Shown: positions 6,969 through 15,449 of the stretch, piece by piece
Layout: each line of letters opens with the position of its first letter
Numbering within the stretch: position 1 is the first letter of the stretch
Assembly: GCF_004005945.1 (NCBI RefSeq)
Contig: NZ_SACS01000014.1
Span: 78,919 to 142,918 of the forward strand
Direction of reading: 5' to 3'
DNA from: Rheinheimera riviphila
GTDB lineage: Bacteria; Pseudomonadota; Gammaproteobacteria; Enterobacterales; Alteromonadaceae
DNA: 64,000 nucleotides
Position numbers and translations under genes: made by a program
The notes under the pieces: generated by a model
What the model was told of the DNA's origin: nothing
Databases searched by the model: none
The model's input: only the letters and a program-made list of their open reading frames with translations

Positions 6969-8864
6969 GTGCGATATTCATTATTAGCGTTAAGTCTGGC
7001 CACCGTGCTGGCGGGTTGTCAGCCTGCTTCAACACCTGAAGCGGCTGTGCTGGCTGCTGCCCCGGAAACAGCAGTTGCTCCGGTAACCGTTGCAGCTGAG
7101 TCGGAATCAGCAAAGTTAAATCAATGGTTTGAAGCTAAATATGAAGAGCAATTGCAGATGAGTCCGCTGCAACTGACAGCGCAAGGGCGCAAAGACCAAT
7201 ACGATCAGATTGATGATGTGACCGCTGAAGCGGAAGCAAAACAACTGGCCTGGCTGGCAGCGACAGTTGAGCAGCTAAAAAGCCAGTTTGATTACAGCAA
7301 ACTCGATGTTGAAGCCAAAACTTCATACGATTTATGGATTTATCAATATCAGCGTAGTGTGGAAGCTGCGAAATTCCGTGATCACAATTATTGGTTTAAT
7401 CAAATGCGCGGCATGCATTCGATGTTGCCACAGATGCTAATGAATTTTCATAAAGTTGATGAAGTTGCTGATTTAGAAGCCTATATCAAACGGATTGGTG
7501 GTATTGCCAAAGCCATTGCTGATTTACAGCAACGCGCAGCAAAATCAGCCGAACTAGGCGTGCGGCCTCCGCGTTTTGCTTATGAAGGCGTGATTGTGCA
7601 GCTGAATAATTTGCTGAGCGGTCAGCCTTTTACTACTGAAGGCAAAGCAGGGGCAGACGAAAAAGAAGCGCCGCTGTGGACTGACGTCAACAAAAAAATC
7701 GATGCGCTGATCAAGGCTGATAAGCTGACCGACGCGCAGGCGACCCAATTACGCAATGACGCTAAAACTGCTTTAACCAGCCAGTTCCAGCCCGCTTATG
7801 CCGCACTTCGGGATTTTTTACAGGCTGAGCTCGCTTTTACCAGTGCACAAGCGCAGGGCGCCTCAGCCCTGCCAAACGGCGTTGAGTTTTACAATTTACG
7901 CTTAAAACAGTCGACAACCACCGCGCTAACTGCCGATGAAATTCATCAGATTGGCTTGGATGAAGTCGCCCGGTTGACCCAGGAAATGATTGCGATCAAA
8001 GATAAAGTCGGGTTTAAAGGCGACTTAGCGGCGTTTTTCCAATTTATTAAAACCGATCCGCAGTTTTTCTACCCGGATACCGATGAAGGTCGTCAGGCCT
8101 ATATCACGGACTCAGAAGCGTATTTAGCGGTAATTGCCGACAAACTCCCGCAGTATTTTGGCATTTTGCCCAAATCAAAACTGGTGGTGAAACGGGTCGA
8201 AGCGTTTCGTGAACAGCCAGGTGCGGCGCAGCATTATTCGTCTGGGACTGCCGATGGTTCGCGCCCAGGTGTTTATTACGCGCATTTGTCTGATATGAAA
8301 GCCATGCCAAAAAATGAAATGGAAGCCATTGCTTATCATGAAGGCAGCCCTGGTCATCATATGCAAATTTCGATTGCGCAGGAGCTGACCGCCGTACCTA
8401 AATTCAGAACTCAGGCGCGTTTTACCGCTTATTCTGAAGGTTGGGGTTTGTATTCGGAAATTCTGGCCAAAGAAATGGGCGGTTATCAAAGCCCGTACAG
8501 TGATTTTGGCCGGCTGATCACCGAAATGTGGCGCGCGGTGCGTTTGGTGGTCGACACCGGTATGCACGCTAAAGGTTGGACTGAACAACAAGCCATTGAT
8601 TATTTTCTGGAAAAAACACCTGTTGCTAAAACTGCAGTGATTTCCGAAGTGCGCCGTTATTTGGTAACTCCGGGTCAGGCCACGTCTTATAAAATTGGCA
8701 TGCTGAAAATTCTGGAAATCCGCGCCAAAGCGCGTGAGCAACTTGGTGACAAGTTTGATATCCGTGGTTTCCATGACACGGTGTTAAATGGCGGTGCGTT
8801 GCCATTGGAATTGCTGGAAAAACGGGTGCAACAGTGGGTTGATACCGTCAAAAGCGCAAGCTAA
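6969..8864 (+). CDS. DUF885 family lipoprotein, probable metallopeptidase
   Basis: A 631-residue exported protein of the DUF885 family. The start is set at GTG 6969: AAAGGA lies 8 bases upstream and the product begins MRYSLLALSLATVLAGC, a clean lipoprotein signal with lipobox LAGC. Starts at 6909 or 6918 would put a cysteine-rich leader before the signal. The family motif HEGSPGHHMQ (near residue 458) looks like a gluzincin-type zinc site, and a downstream EGWGLYSE segment can supply the glutamate. It is probably lipid-anchored and cleaves peptides (inference). A hairpin with a T-run follows at 8910-8942. Confidence 0.85.
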   Translation: MRYSLLALSLATVLAGCQPASTPEAAVLAAAPETAVAPVTVAAESESAKLNQWFEAKYEEQLQMSPLQLTAQGRKDQYDQIDDVTAEAEAKQLAWLAATVEQLKSQFDYSKLDVEAKTSYDLWIYQYQRSVEAAKFRDHNYWFNQMRGMHSMLPQMLMNFHKVDEVADLEAYIKRIGGIAKAIADLQQRAAKSAELGVRPPRFAYEGVIVQLNNLLSGQPFTTEGKAGADEKEAPLWTDVNKKIDALIKADKLTDAQATQLRNDAKTALTSQFQPAYAALRDFLQAELAFTSAQAQGASALPNGVEFYNLRLKQSTTTALTADEIHQIGLDEVARLTQEMIAIKDKVGFKGDLAAFFQFIKTDPQFFYPDTDEGRQAYITDSEAYLAVIADKLPQYFGILPKSKLVVKRVEAFREQPGAAQHYSSGTADGSRPGVYYAHLSDMKAMPKNEMEAIAYHEGSPGHHMQISIAQELTAVPKFRTQARFTAYSEGWGLYSEILAKEMGGYQSPYSDFGRLITEMWRAVRLVVDTGMHAKGWTEQQAIDYFLEKTPVAKTAVISEVRRYLVTPGQATSYKIGMLKILEIRAKAREQLGDKFDIRGFHDTVLNGGALPLELLEKRVQQWVDTVKSAS

Positions 8865-8909
8865 AGTTGAGGCAGGACACCAGTTCTGATTAACCACAAA
8901 AACGAAGTT

Positions 8910-8942
8910 AAAAGCTGCAGTTGTATCGCAATTGTGGCTTTT
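8910..8942 (+). terminator. Probable rho-independent terminator
   Basis: AAAAGC at 8910-8915 pairs with GCTTTT at 8937-8942, with further partial pairing inside (GCA, TTG/CAA) and a T-rich tail. It follows the DUF885 gene by about 45 bases. Confidence 0.55.
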
Positions 8943-8992
8943 TGTTTTCTGGGCTGATGTGATGAACATAACGATAAAGCGGAGAAAACCCG

Positions 8993-9415
8993 ATGCAATT
9001 ATCTGTTTATGCGTTGTTTGACGGCCAGTGTCACAGCGCGATGAGCTTTTACCAGCAAGTGTTTGGTGGTGAGCTGAGTCTTATCAAAGTGAAAGATTCA
9101 CCAATGCAACCGATGTTTCCGGAAGCATTGCAGGAGCAGGTGCTCAATGCCAGATTGACTTCAGCCGAAGTGGATATCTCAGCGTCAGATTGGTTACATC
9201 CGACTGAACAACCAACACCGGGCAACATGTTGTGCCTGTATTTGCGAGGTGGCAGTGTCAGCCGGACCCGTGAGGTTTTTGCTTTGCTGTCAGCACAGGC
9301 CACAGTAACCGATCCGTTAACAGAGCAGCCTTTTGGTCTGTATGGCGCACTCAACGACAACTTTGGTGTGCGCTGGATGTTTCATGCCAGTGTGGTATAT
9401 ACCCAAAATCATTGA
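8993..9415 (+). CDS. PhnB-like VOC family protein
   Basis: A 140-residue VOC-fold protein of the PhnB/DUF1428-like type: MQLSVYALFDGQCHSAMSFY then QQVFGGE at the N-terminus, and FGLYGALNDNFGVRWMF at the C-terminus, a common ending for this family. The ATG follows GGAG by 8 bases. The final residues VYTQNH and the stop lie inside the ERIC repeat that starts at 9398, so the repeat has replaced the original 3' end. Function is unassigned. Confidence 0.85.
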   Translation: MQLSVYALFDGQCHSAMSFYQQVFGGELSLIKVKDSPMQPMFPEALQEQVLNARLTSAEVDISASDWLHPTEQPTPGNMLCLYLRGGSVSRTREVFALLSAQATVTDPLTEQPFGLYGALNDNFGVRWMFHASVVYTQNH

Positions 9416-9525
9416 AGATTCGGGTAGGCGACAAGTGAGTGAGACCCCAGGAGCATAGTTGTCCTATGTGACTGGGGCGAGCGAGCGAAGGCAACAACCC
9501 CGCATCTTCAAGGATGACGGGTATA
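9398..9525 (-). repeat. ERIC element, diverged copy
   Basis: A 128-bp imperfect palindrome bounded by TATACCC and GGGTATA. Its centre has CCCAGGAGCATAG and GTGACTGGGGCGAGCG, closely matching the well-known ERIC primer regions (CTCCTGGGGATTC and GTGACTGGGGTGAGCG). It is oriented opposite to the copies at 32637 and 43909 and differs from them at many positions. It overlaps the last codons of the PhnB-like gene. Confidence 0.85.
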
Positions 9526-9676
9526 GGGATGGCGGACAGCAGTGCTGAATACATTTTATAAATACCAACAAACTCAATGCACTCGCCATTGTGCTAATGG
9601 TAAATTGTTACCTTCTGACGGTGCGAAGCAATAGTTCTACTGCTCTGCCATCGCTGTAACTTTGAAGGAACATAAG

Positions 9677-10036
9677 GTGGAAAAACACCCACACACTGAA
9701 TTTTTGTTTTCATACGGCACCTTGCAACAACTGCAGGTACAGCTGGATACTTTTGGCCGGGCGCTTAGCGGCAAAGCGGATGCATTGGTCGGCTATCAGC
9801 TGGCGCAAGTGCGGATCACTGATCCAGCCGTTCTGGCGAGCAGCGGTCAGGAATATCACCCGATTTTGCGCTACAGCGGCGAGCCATCCGATCAGGTCAC
9901 AGGCACAGTGTTTGTGTTGAGCGCGGCCGAACTTGCCGCAGCGGATAGCTATGAAGTTGATGATTATCAACGGGTTGCTGTTACTTTGTTGTCTGGCCAA
10001 GCCGCCTGGGTTTATGTTGCAGCCGGGAAAAATTAA
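9677..10036 (+). CDS. Gamma-glutamylcyclotransferase-like (AIG2/GGCT) protein
   Basis: A 119-residue protein of the GGCT-like fold. It carries the signature FLFSYGTLQQLQVQ, the YGTL nucleophile-turn motif, then GTVFVLSAAELAAADSYEVD, which contains the conserved region after the catalytic acid. I start at GTG 9677, with AAGGAA 6 bases upstream, rather than the in-frame TTG at 9662. Relatives turn gamma-glutamyl amino acids or amines into 5-oxoproline. It may form a unit with the cupin and small membrane gene downstream (gaps of 49 and 25 bases). Confidence 0.8.
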   Translation: MEKHPHTEFLFSYGTLQQLQVQLDTFGRALSGKADALVGYQLAQVRITDPAVLASSGQEYHPILRYSGEPSDQVTGTVFVLSAAELAAADSYEVDDYQRVAVTLLSGQAAWVYVAAGKN

Positions 10037-10085
10037 CACCACCCGGCTTTAGCAACTGTGACATAAGTAAAAGTGTGGGGTGTTG

Positions 10086-10493
10086 ATGCAAGTTTCTCAA
10101 ATCACAGAGCATTATTTACAGCTTTCGGCTGAAGGTCAGTTTGGCGCTTTGCTCCCGGCGGGCACATTCTGGCAAGAACTTGCGTCGGGCCAACATCCGC
10201 AATTAGAACAAGGTTTGTTATGCTCGGCTTTTAGTTTTGATGCGCCATGGCCAACTTGGGAACGTCATCCGGCCGGAGCTGAACTGGTGTTATTACTCAA
10301 AGGCGCAGCCACGTTGATCCTGGAACAAGATGGCGTCGAATCGCAACAATTGTTGCAACAAACCGGAGATTTTGTGTTGGTACCGGCGGGGGTCTGGCAT
10401 ACTGCAGACCCGATTTTAGAGCACAACGACCTTTGTACGTTGTTATTTTTTACCCCTGGCGCCGGAACTGAACACAAAGCACGGTCGCTGTAG
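10086..10493 (+). CDS. Cupin domain protein (ChrR-like)
   Basis: A 135-residue single cupin. The sequence WERHPAGAELVLLLKGAATLILEQDG is the first cupin motif and GDFVLVPAGVWHTAD the second, with histidine and glutamate positions for a metal. It resembles the cupin of ChrR-type anti-sigma or sugar-binding proteins, but no N-terminal anti-sigma domain is present. The ATG at 10086 is preferred to GTG 10080. Role unknown. Confidence 0.8.
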   Translation: MQVSQITEHYLQLSAEGQFGALLPAGTFWQELASGQHPQLEQGLLCSAFSFDAPWPTWERHPAGAELVLLLKGAATLILEQDGVESQQLLQQTGDFVLVPAGVWHTADPILEHNDLCTLLFFTPGAGTEHKARSL

Positions 10494-10518
10494 GTATTTG
10501 ATTTACAGGAATAACCCG

Positions 10519-10755
10519 ATGAATTTACCTTCGTATATCTCGATTCAAGCCGTTGTCATGCTGATCCTGTTTGGTACCAGCGTCAGTTATTTGTTGGGGC
10601 GGCGTAAAACCAAGCGGCCTTTTTTAATGGCGCTGGTCGGTGGTGTGCTGGCAGTGATGCCGCCGTTATTTGTCATTTATCTGGTACTGTTTCTGCTGAA
10701 AAAAGATCTGCCATCTGCAGCTGCTGCGGCTAATATCGACGAACCAAAACCCTAG
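10519..10755 (+). CDS. Small two-helix membrane protein
   Basis: A 78-residue protein not recognised as a named family. Two hydrophobic segments are visible, ISIQAVVMLILFGTSVSYLL (about 4-25) and a second (about 38-60) ending LVLFLLKKD, separated by the basic loop GRRKTKRP, which predicts a hairpin with a cytoplasmic loop. The ATG has AGGA 9 bases upstream. An ERIC remnant follows immediately after its stop. Confidence 0.65.
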   Translation: MNLPSYISIQAVVMLILFGTSVSYLLGRRKTKRPFLMALVGGVLAVMPPLFVIYLVLFLLKKDLPSAAAAANIDEPKP

Positions 10756-10756
10756 C

Positions 10757-10787
10757 TATACCCGCATCTTCAAGGATGATAGGTATA
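10757..10787. repeat. Short ERIC remnant
   Basis: TATACCCGCATCTTC joined to AAGGATGATAGGTATA: only the outer arms of an ERIC-type palindrome remain, as after internal deletion. It lies two bases after the stop of the small membrane gene. Confidence 0.65.
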
Positions 10788-10931
10788 TACGCAAAACTTG
10801 CTTAAATTGAACAGTAGTGCGGACTGACCGGGTTCGCCGTCATGCAAAGCAATATCAAATCACCATTCGGCGTACTGCCGCTGCCGCGGCGAGTAGCGCC
10901 ATACAGTAAGTATCTGATTATATTTGGAAAA

Positions 10932-10963
10932 GTAGGGCGGACTCAGCCTTAGGCTAGTCCGCC
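10932..10963 (+). repeat. REP sequence with GTAG head
   Basis: GTAG followed by a strong hairpin, GGCGGACT with AGCC inside, pairing with GGCT and AGTCCGCC. The same unit occurs inverted at 20324-20356. It sits 20 bases beyond the stop of the TonB receptor gene and may also help end that transcript. Confidence 0.75.
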
Positions 10964-10983
10964 ACTATTGGATCTCAGTTTAA

Positions 10984-13959
10984 TCAGAACTGATAACGCA
11001 CTACCAATGACATGGTGCGGTTTTTCTGCAGTCGGCTGGCGACGCCCCAATCCGGATTGGCGGCGAAACTGCCATTGGTGTTGGTGATCTGTGCAATTTC
11101 GTTCACCCGTAGCGGTGTGTCGAAGTTAAACAGGTTGTAGATGGTGCCTTTGACGGTCAAATCACCACCGGCGACGCTGGTCAGGTACGTCAGCGACAAA
11201 TCGACTTCGTATAACCAGTCCAGATTACCGGCCGAACCGCGAGGTGCTGGTTTACCATCCCAATCATAGAATGACGCTTGGTCATACCATTGGCTGGCAC
11301 ACCAATCGGCCCACAAGCTTGGTGCTTTACAGGTATCGACGCCGGTTGGGTGGATACTGAAACGGTTCAGTGGCTGGCCAGAGGTGGCACGGGTCACCAA
11401 ACCAAGTTTCCAGTCGTCGTTCAAATCGTAAATACCACTGAGTTTTAACACGTGGCGACGATCGTTTGGCAGATTACCGGCACCGTGATCCATCAAATCG
11501 GCATAATCGTAAGACGTGGTCCAGCCCGGATCGGCCTGGCCATTATCGGTACGTACCAAACCTTCGGTCATGCCCCAGCTGTGTGACCAAACGTAAGATC
11601 CAAATATCTGCAAATCTTCGGTTGGGCGGCCTTCCAGAGTAAATTCCCATGCCAGATAACGGCGTTTTGGATCCGGTAACGCCAGATCGGCAGCGCTTAA
11701 CTGCACATGCTCTTTTTTGCCATCCAAATCAAAATCGTAGAAAAAGTTAACGTCTTTGCCTGGGTTAATCAGGGTGTAGAAGTAACTTTCATTGACCTTG
11801 TTCTGCACTTTGTTCGTTGCGAGCCACTGTGCCACCACCGGGCCTAAGTCCGAGTCTTCAATCGATTGTTTTAAATCACGATAGACAAAACGCACACCAC
11901 CTTTGAGTTGGTCACCAAGTTCCTGCTCGTAACCTAAAGTCCATTCGTCTGAGTACATTGGGCCTAAGTTATCAGAGGCAATCCGTTCCACATCGACGGC
12001 GCCACTTTGCACTGTGTTAGTCGCAACCAAAGCGCCAATATCCGGCGAGCCGTCAGGTTTAAGTACCGGACTGCCATTGGCGGCCAGTTGGCCTGGCTTG
12101 TAATAAAAATGCAGATCTTTTTGACCACTGGCTTGTTTGATGTTCATGTTGGCGGCAATTGGCTGGAAATAACGGCCAACAGTGGCAAACACTTTTTTGT
12201 CACCATTGCCGGTAGGATCCCAAATCAGCTGTAAGCGAGGTGCCAGCTGGCTTTTGAGCTCAGCATAGGTTTCGCCGGTGGTCGCGGTATTTTCAAAATT
12301 GCTGTAACGAATGCCGGCATTCAGTACCAACGAGTCGGTCATTTGCCAGCTGTCTTGCAAATAAACAGCTTCTGAATTTACTTCTGTCTCGCCGCCGGTA
12401 TCGCGTTGCCGTTGGCGAATATAGGTACCGCCTGGCAGATTAATCCGCGGGATGGCGGTATAAGTCCGGTATTCCCACCAACCACGGGCCGAGTCCACCC
12501 CATTTTGATATTCCAGGTAATCGACGCTCAGTTTTTCGCTGTCGACCCCAAATTGCAGGGTGTGAGAGTCCAGCTGCCAGGTTAAATCAACACGCGCCTG
12601 ATCCCGCTGATAGGTCTCGCTGATCAGGTTGCTGGTGGTCCAGTCGCCGATGCGCTGGCCGTTCAGATTGACGTGATCCCAGACGCCAGGTAAGGCATTG
12701 GTTGGTACTGTATCACGTTGGTCTTCTACCCGGCCGATGGTCGCGGAAACCGATAAATCATCGGTTAAAAAGCCCTGATAGCGTGCTGAATACATATTGC
12801 CGCCGGCCGTGCCTAAAGTGGTGCCGGTATGGTCGCCAGTGCCTTTTTCAGAGTTCCATTTGTAGCTCTGCCAACTTTCTTCAGCACTATTATCCAAAGC
12901 GGTTACTGTAAGCGTGTGATCTTCGGTGATATACCAATCCAGATTGACGAACCAGCGGTCTTCTTTTTTCTCATACTCAGTAAAAGCCGTAGCAGCTGAG
13001 TTGGCATACTCAGAGTTGTACCGTCTTGGATTGAGCAGCGCATAGAAAAACGCCTTATCTTCTAAAATCGGGCCGCTGAGCCAGACGTTGGCTTCACGGA
13101 AGTTTTCGTCAGCATCCTGATTGTTGATCGACAGGCTGCCATTGGGGTTGTAAACGCTATTTTGGCTGCTGTAAAACGCCGATGGATCCAGCCGCACTTC
13201 ACCGCCATAACGGAATTCATTGGTGCCCGATTGCGACACTGCGTTGACCACACCCCCGATAAAACGGTCATATTCAGCGGAAATACCGCCGGTTTTAACC
13301 TGGGTCTGAGCGATTGCTTCCCACGGCAAATTGATCGAACCGATACCGGTGCGCAGCGCACTGATATTCATGCCGTTTAAGAAATAGCCGTTTTCAGCGG
13401 CAGAAGCGCCACCAAAGCTGGACGCATCAAACTGCGCGCTTCTGGCGACGCCAGGGGTCAATAAAGCGACGTTTTCAAAACCGGTATTCACCGGCATTAA
13501 ATCCAGCGTGTCAGCATCAAAAGTTAAGCCTGCGGTGGAATCGCCGGTATCGATTTGCCGCATTGCTGCCGCAGTTACGCCAATCCGTTCGATATCGCCG
13601 CTGTCCGGCAATACCGGGGTAAACACCTGCGACTGACCGAGGCTGATTTGCAGCTGCTGTAATTCTACTGGCGCTTGTCCGTTGCGACTGGCCAGCACCT
13701 GATAGCGGCCAACCGGTAAACCACGCAACACGTATTCACCTTTGCTGTTGGTTTGCACCGAACGGCTAAAGCCTTGTTCCAGATGTTTGACGGTGATGGT
13801 GACGTTGGAAAGTTGTTGGCCGCTGGTGGAGCTGACCACACCGCGCAGCAGGCCTGAAGTATTGTCTTGTGCCAATACCGGCGCTGAGTGCAGCGCAACG
13901 GTCAGCGCAGTTGCCAGTAGGGACAAACGTAAGCTGTTGATTTGGTGACTGTGTTTCAC
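10984..13959 (-). CDS. TonB-dependent receptor with carboxypeptidase-regulatory-like N-domain (Oar-like)
   Basis: A 991-residue outer-membrane receptor for active uptake driven by TonB. The signal peptide ends at APVLAQ (residue 31). A CarboxypepD_reg-like beta domain follows (about 35-115: GLLRGVVSSTSGQQLSNVTI), then a plug (about 130-240, FFLNGMNI-type segment) and a long beta-barrel ending in RYQF, the usual C-terminal aromatic signal. The architecture matches Oar-like receptors. Substrate is not predictable; peptides are suggested only by the nearby peptidases. The start is GTG with AAGGAA 7 bases upstream. Confidence 0.9.
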   Translation of the reverse strand: MKHSHQINSLRLSLLATALTVALHSAPVLAQDNTSGLLRGVVSSTSGQQLSNVTITVKHLEQGFSRSVQTNSKGEYVLRGLPVGRYQVLASRNGQAPVELQQLQISLGQSQVFTPVLPDSGDIERIGVTAAAMRQIDTGDSTAGLTFDADTLDLMPVNTGFENVALLTPGVARSAQFDASSFGGASAAENGYFLNGMNISALRTGIGSINLPWEAIAQTQVKTGGISAEYDRFIGGVVNAVSQSGTNEFRYGGEVRLDPSAFYSSQNSVYNPNGSLSINNQDADENFREANVWLSGPILEDKAFFYALLNPRRYNSEYANSAATAFTEYEKKEDRWFVNLDWYITEDHTLTVTALDNSAEESWQSYKWNSEKGTGDHTGTTLGTAGGNMYSARYQGFLTDDLSVSATIGRVEDQRDTVPTNALPGVWDHVNLNGQRIGDWTTSNLISETYQRDQARVDLTWQLDSHTLQFGVDSEKLSVDYLEYQNGVDSARGWWEYRTYTAIPRINLPGGTYIRQRQRDTGGETEVNSEAVYLQDSWQMTDSLVLNAGIRYSNFENTATTGETYAELKSQLAPRLQLIWDPTGNGDKKVFATVGRYFQPIAANMNIKQASGQKDLHFYYKPGQLAANGSPVLKPDGSPDIGALVATNTVQSGAVDVERIASDNLGPMYSDEWTLGYEQELGDQLKGGVRFVYRDLKQSIEDSDLGPVVAQWLATNKVQNKVNESYFYTLINPGKDVNFFYDFDLDGKKEHVQLSAADLALPDPKRRYLAWEFTLEGRPTEDLQIFGSYVWSHSWGMTEGLVRTDNGQADPGWTTSYDYADLMDHGAGNLPNDRRHVLKLSGIYDLNDDWKLGLVTRATSGQPLNRFSIHPTGVDTCKAPSLWADWCASQWYDQASFYDWDGKPAPRGSAGNLDWLYEVDLSLTYLTSVAGGDLTVKGTIYNLFNFDTPLRVNEIAQITNTNGSFAANPDWGVASRLQKNRTMSLVVRYQF

Positions 13960-14335
13960 TCTACATTCCTTATTATATTGTATGTAATATATTGTATACC
14001 ATTTAAGGTGGAGACCATCCTAGATTAAAAATTCAGCAGTTGTAAAGGGGCAATTTTCGAAATGGGGAGCAGGAATGAGTCTGAGGATTGGCTGGGGCTG
14101 GTGTTGAACTGGCTGCCTGGGCTGCAGTTTGTTGTTGAGTTTTAGGTTAAATCAAATTTAATCAATGACATATCGCATTGATTGTCACTATCGTATTCAC
14201 CGGAAACTGCAACGATAGCAGCGAAATCATGCTGGTCAGATGAGGTTGTGATCCGGCGAGTCAGCGCAGCGCTTTTGCTGAAAAGCGACTGTGCTGACTG
14301 CCTGTGGCGTGAATGGAGGGAAAGTCGGTGGCCAG
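13960..14335 (-). promoter_or_regulatory. Upstream region of the TonB receptor gene; no gene seen
   Basis: The first 50 bases are very AT-rich and contain two direct copies of ATATTGTAT (around 13973-13998) that overlap a plausible minus-strand -10 region for the receptor gene. The repeat and its position suggest a regulator site, but I cannot name the factor. From about 14040 to 14335 I see no convincing gene, RNA or repeat. Confidence 0.4.
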
Positions 14336-15208
14336 TTAAAACGGGCAGGCCGGATATTGTTGCAGGCTGGCTGAAGCTTGCTGGGCTAAACGTTGTTGTA
14401 CCGACGCCGGTAGCCCAAGATCAGCGATGTATGGCAATTGATCGGCCGGATTACCGGTAATCACCTGATAAAACAGCATCGCAGTGAGCACCGAACCTGC
14501 CTGATTCGCATGGTTTCCGTCATTCATATGCAGCGGAATATCGACCCACTGCGCCAGGCTGCTTTCCCAGGCTTGTGGCACCGGAGCCAGACAAGCGGCT
14601 TCGCGCTGCATTATGCTCTGATGTAACTGATACACTCTGGCTCCTTCGGTTTTATGACCGCTGGTCGCATGCTCGGGGAACAGGATCGGAGTAGCCTGCT
14701 GTGATTTTGCCAATGCGACCCAATACAACGCGGCATCGATGGGATAATAATAAAGTCCGCTGGTCGAGTATTTCTGACCTTGCAGGATCACATGGCTCCA
14801 GCTTTGTTGCGTCAACAACGGCAACGTGACTTTGTCGTTGAGCCGTTCGTCCAGATAACCGGCACCACCAGCCGTCTGCGTATGTACTCTGGCTTGCGGC
14901 CGGCCGGTTTGCAGCAGATGTTTTAACAGTCCGGCTAAATTATTGTAAGCCACATGACTATTGCCCAGCAGCACGACCCGGAATTCACTGACGGTGCGAT
15001 TGTCTGGCACAGCAAGATTTGCCGGTGGCATTGACGGCGGTGGCGGAGCAGGCGGCGGATTTTGCGGTACGGTTTGCACTGGCGGCGGATTAACGGCTAT
15101 ATCGGCATTGTCTGAGCCGCCACAGCCGTTTAAAGCAATGCCGAATAACCATATAAAAAGTGTGGCCAGCCGCTGGTTGCGGCCTGTCGTGCTCGATTGG
15201 TGGTGCAT
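14336..15208 (-). CDS. SGNH-hydrolase-like lipoprotein
   Basis: A 290-residue protein. Its start is placed at MHHQSSTTGRNQ (15208), which gives a signal with lipobox LNGC. A proline-rich stalk follows (about residues 37-62, with NPPPAPPPPS). The catalytic domain begins FRVVLLGNSHV, which resembles the SGNH block I GDSH/GNSH with serine nucleophile, and HMNDGNHANQAG near residue 238 resembles block V with Asp and His. It is probably lipid-anchored and acts on an ester or glycan. Substrate is unknown. It lies divergent from the S9 peptidase gene. Confidence 0.65.
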   Translation of the reverse strand: MHHQSSTTGRNQRLATLFIWLFGIALNGCGGSDNADIAVNPPPVQTVPQNPPPAPPPPSMPPANLAVPDNRTVSEFRVVLLGNSHVAYNNLAGLLKHLLQTGRPQARVHTQTAGGAGYLDERLNDKVTLPLLTQQSWSHVILQGQKYSTSGLYYYPIDAALYWVALAKSQQATPILFPEHATSGHKTEGARVYQLHQSIMQREAACLAPVPQAWESSLAQWVDIPLHMNDGNHANQAGSVLTAMLFYQVITGNPADQLPYIADLGLPASVQQRLAQQASASLQQYPACPF

Positions 15209-15449
15209 AGTGGAAATACCCGTTATGCGGAAAATTGATACCATTGAGCCTAACCACAGCGATAATCGACGACCAGTAACAGTGACTGATGAATAAACGA
15301 CATTTAACTTACCAAAAGCTTATTGGACCTTTTCTGCCTGCTGCGTGCCGTTAAATCAGGGTTATTGGTCGCGACAAAATTGTGTTGTTGCCATCAGCGC
15401 TGTAGCTTGTTTAGCATGCTAAAAATAAGAAATCACTGAAGGGCTTTTG

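Noticed and set aside
10265..10477. Cysteine-rich small protein antisense to the cupin
   Set aside because: Shadow of the cupin gene with no start signal.
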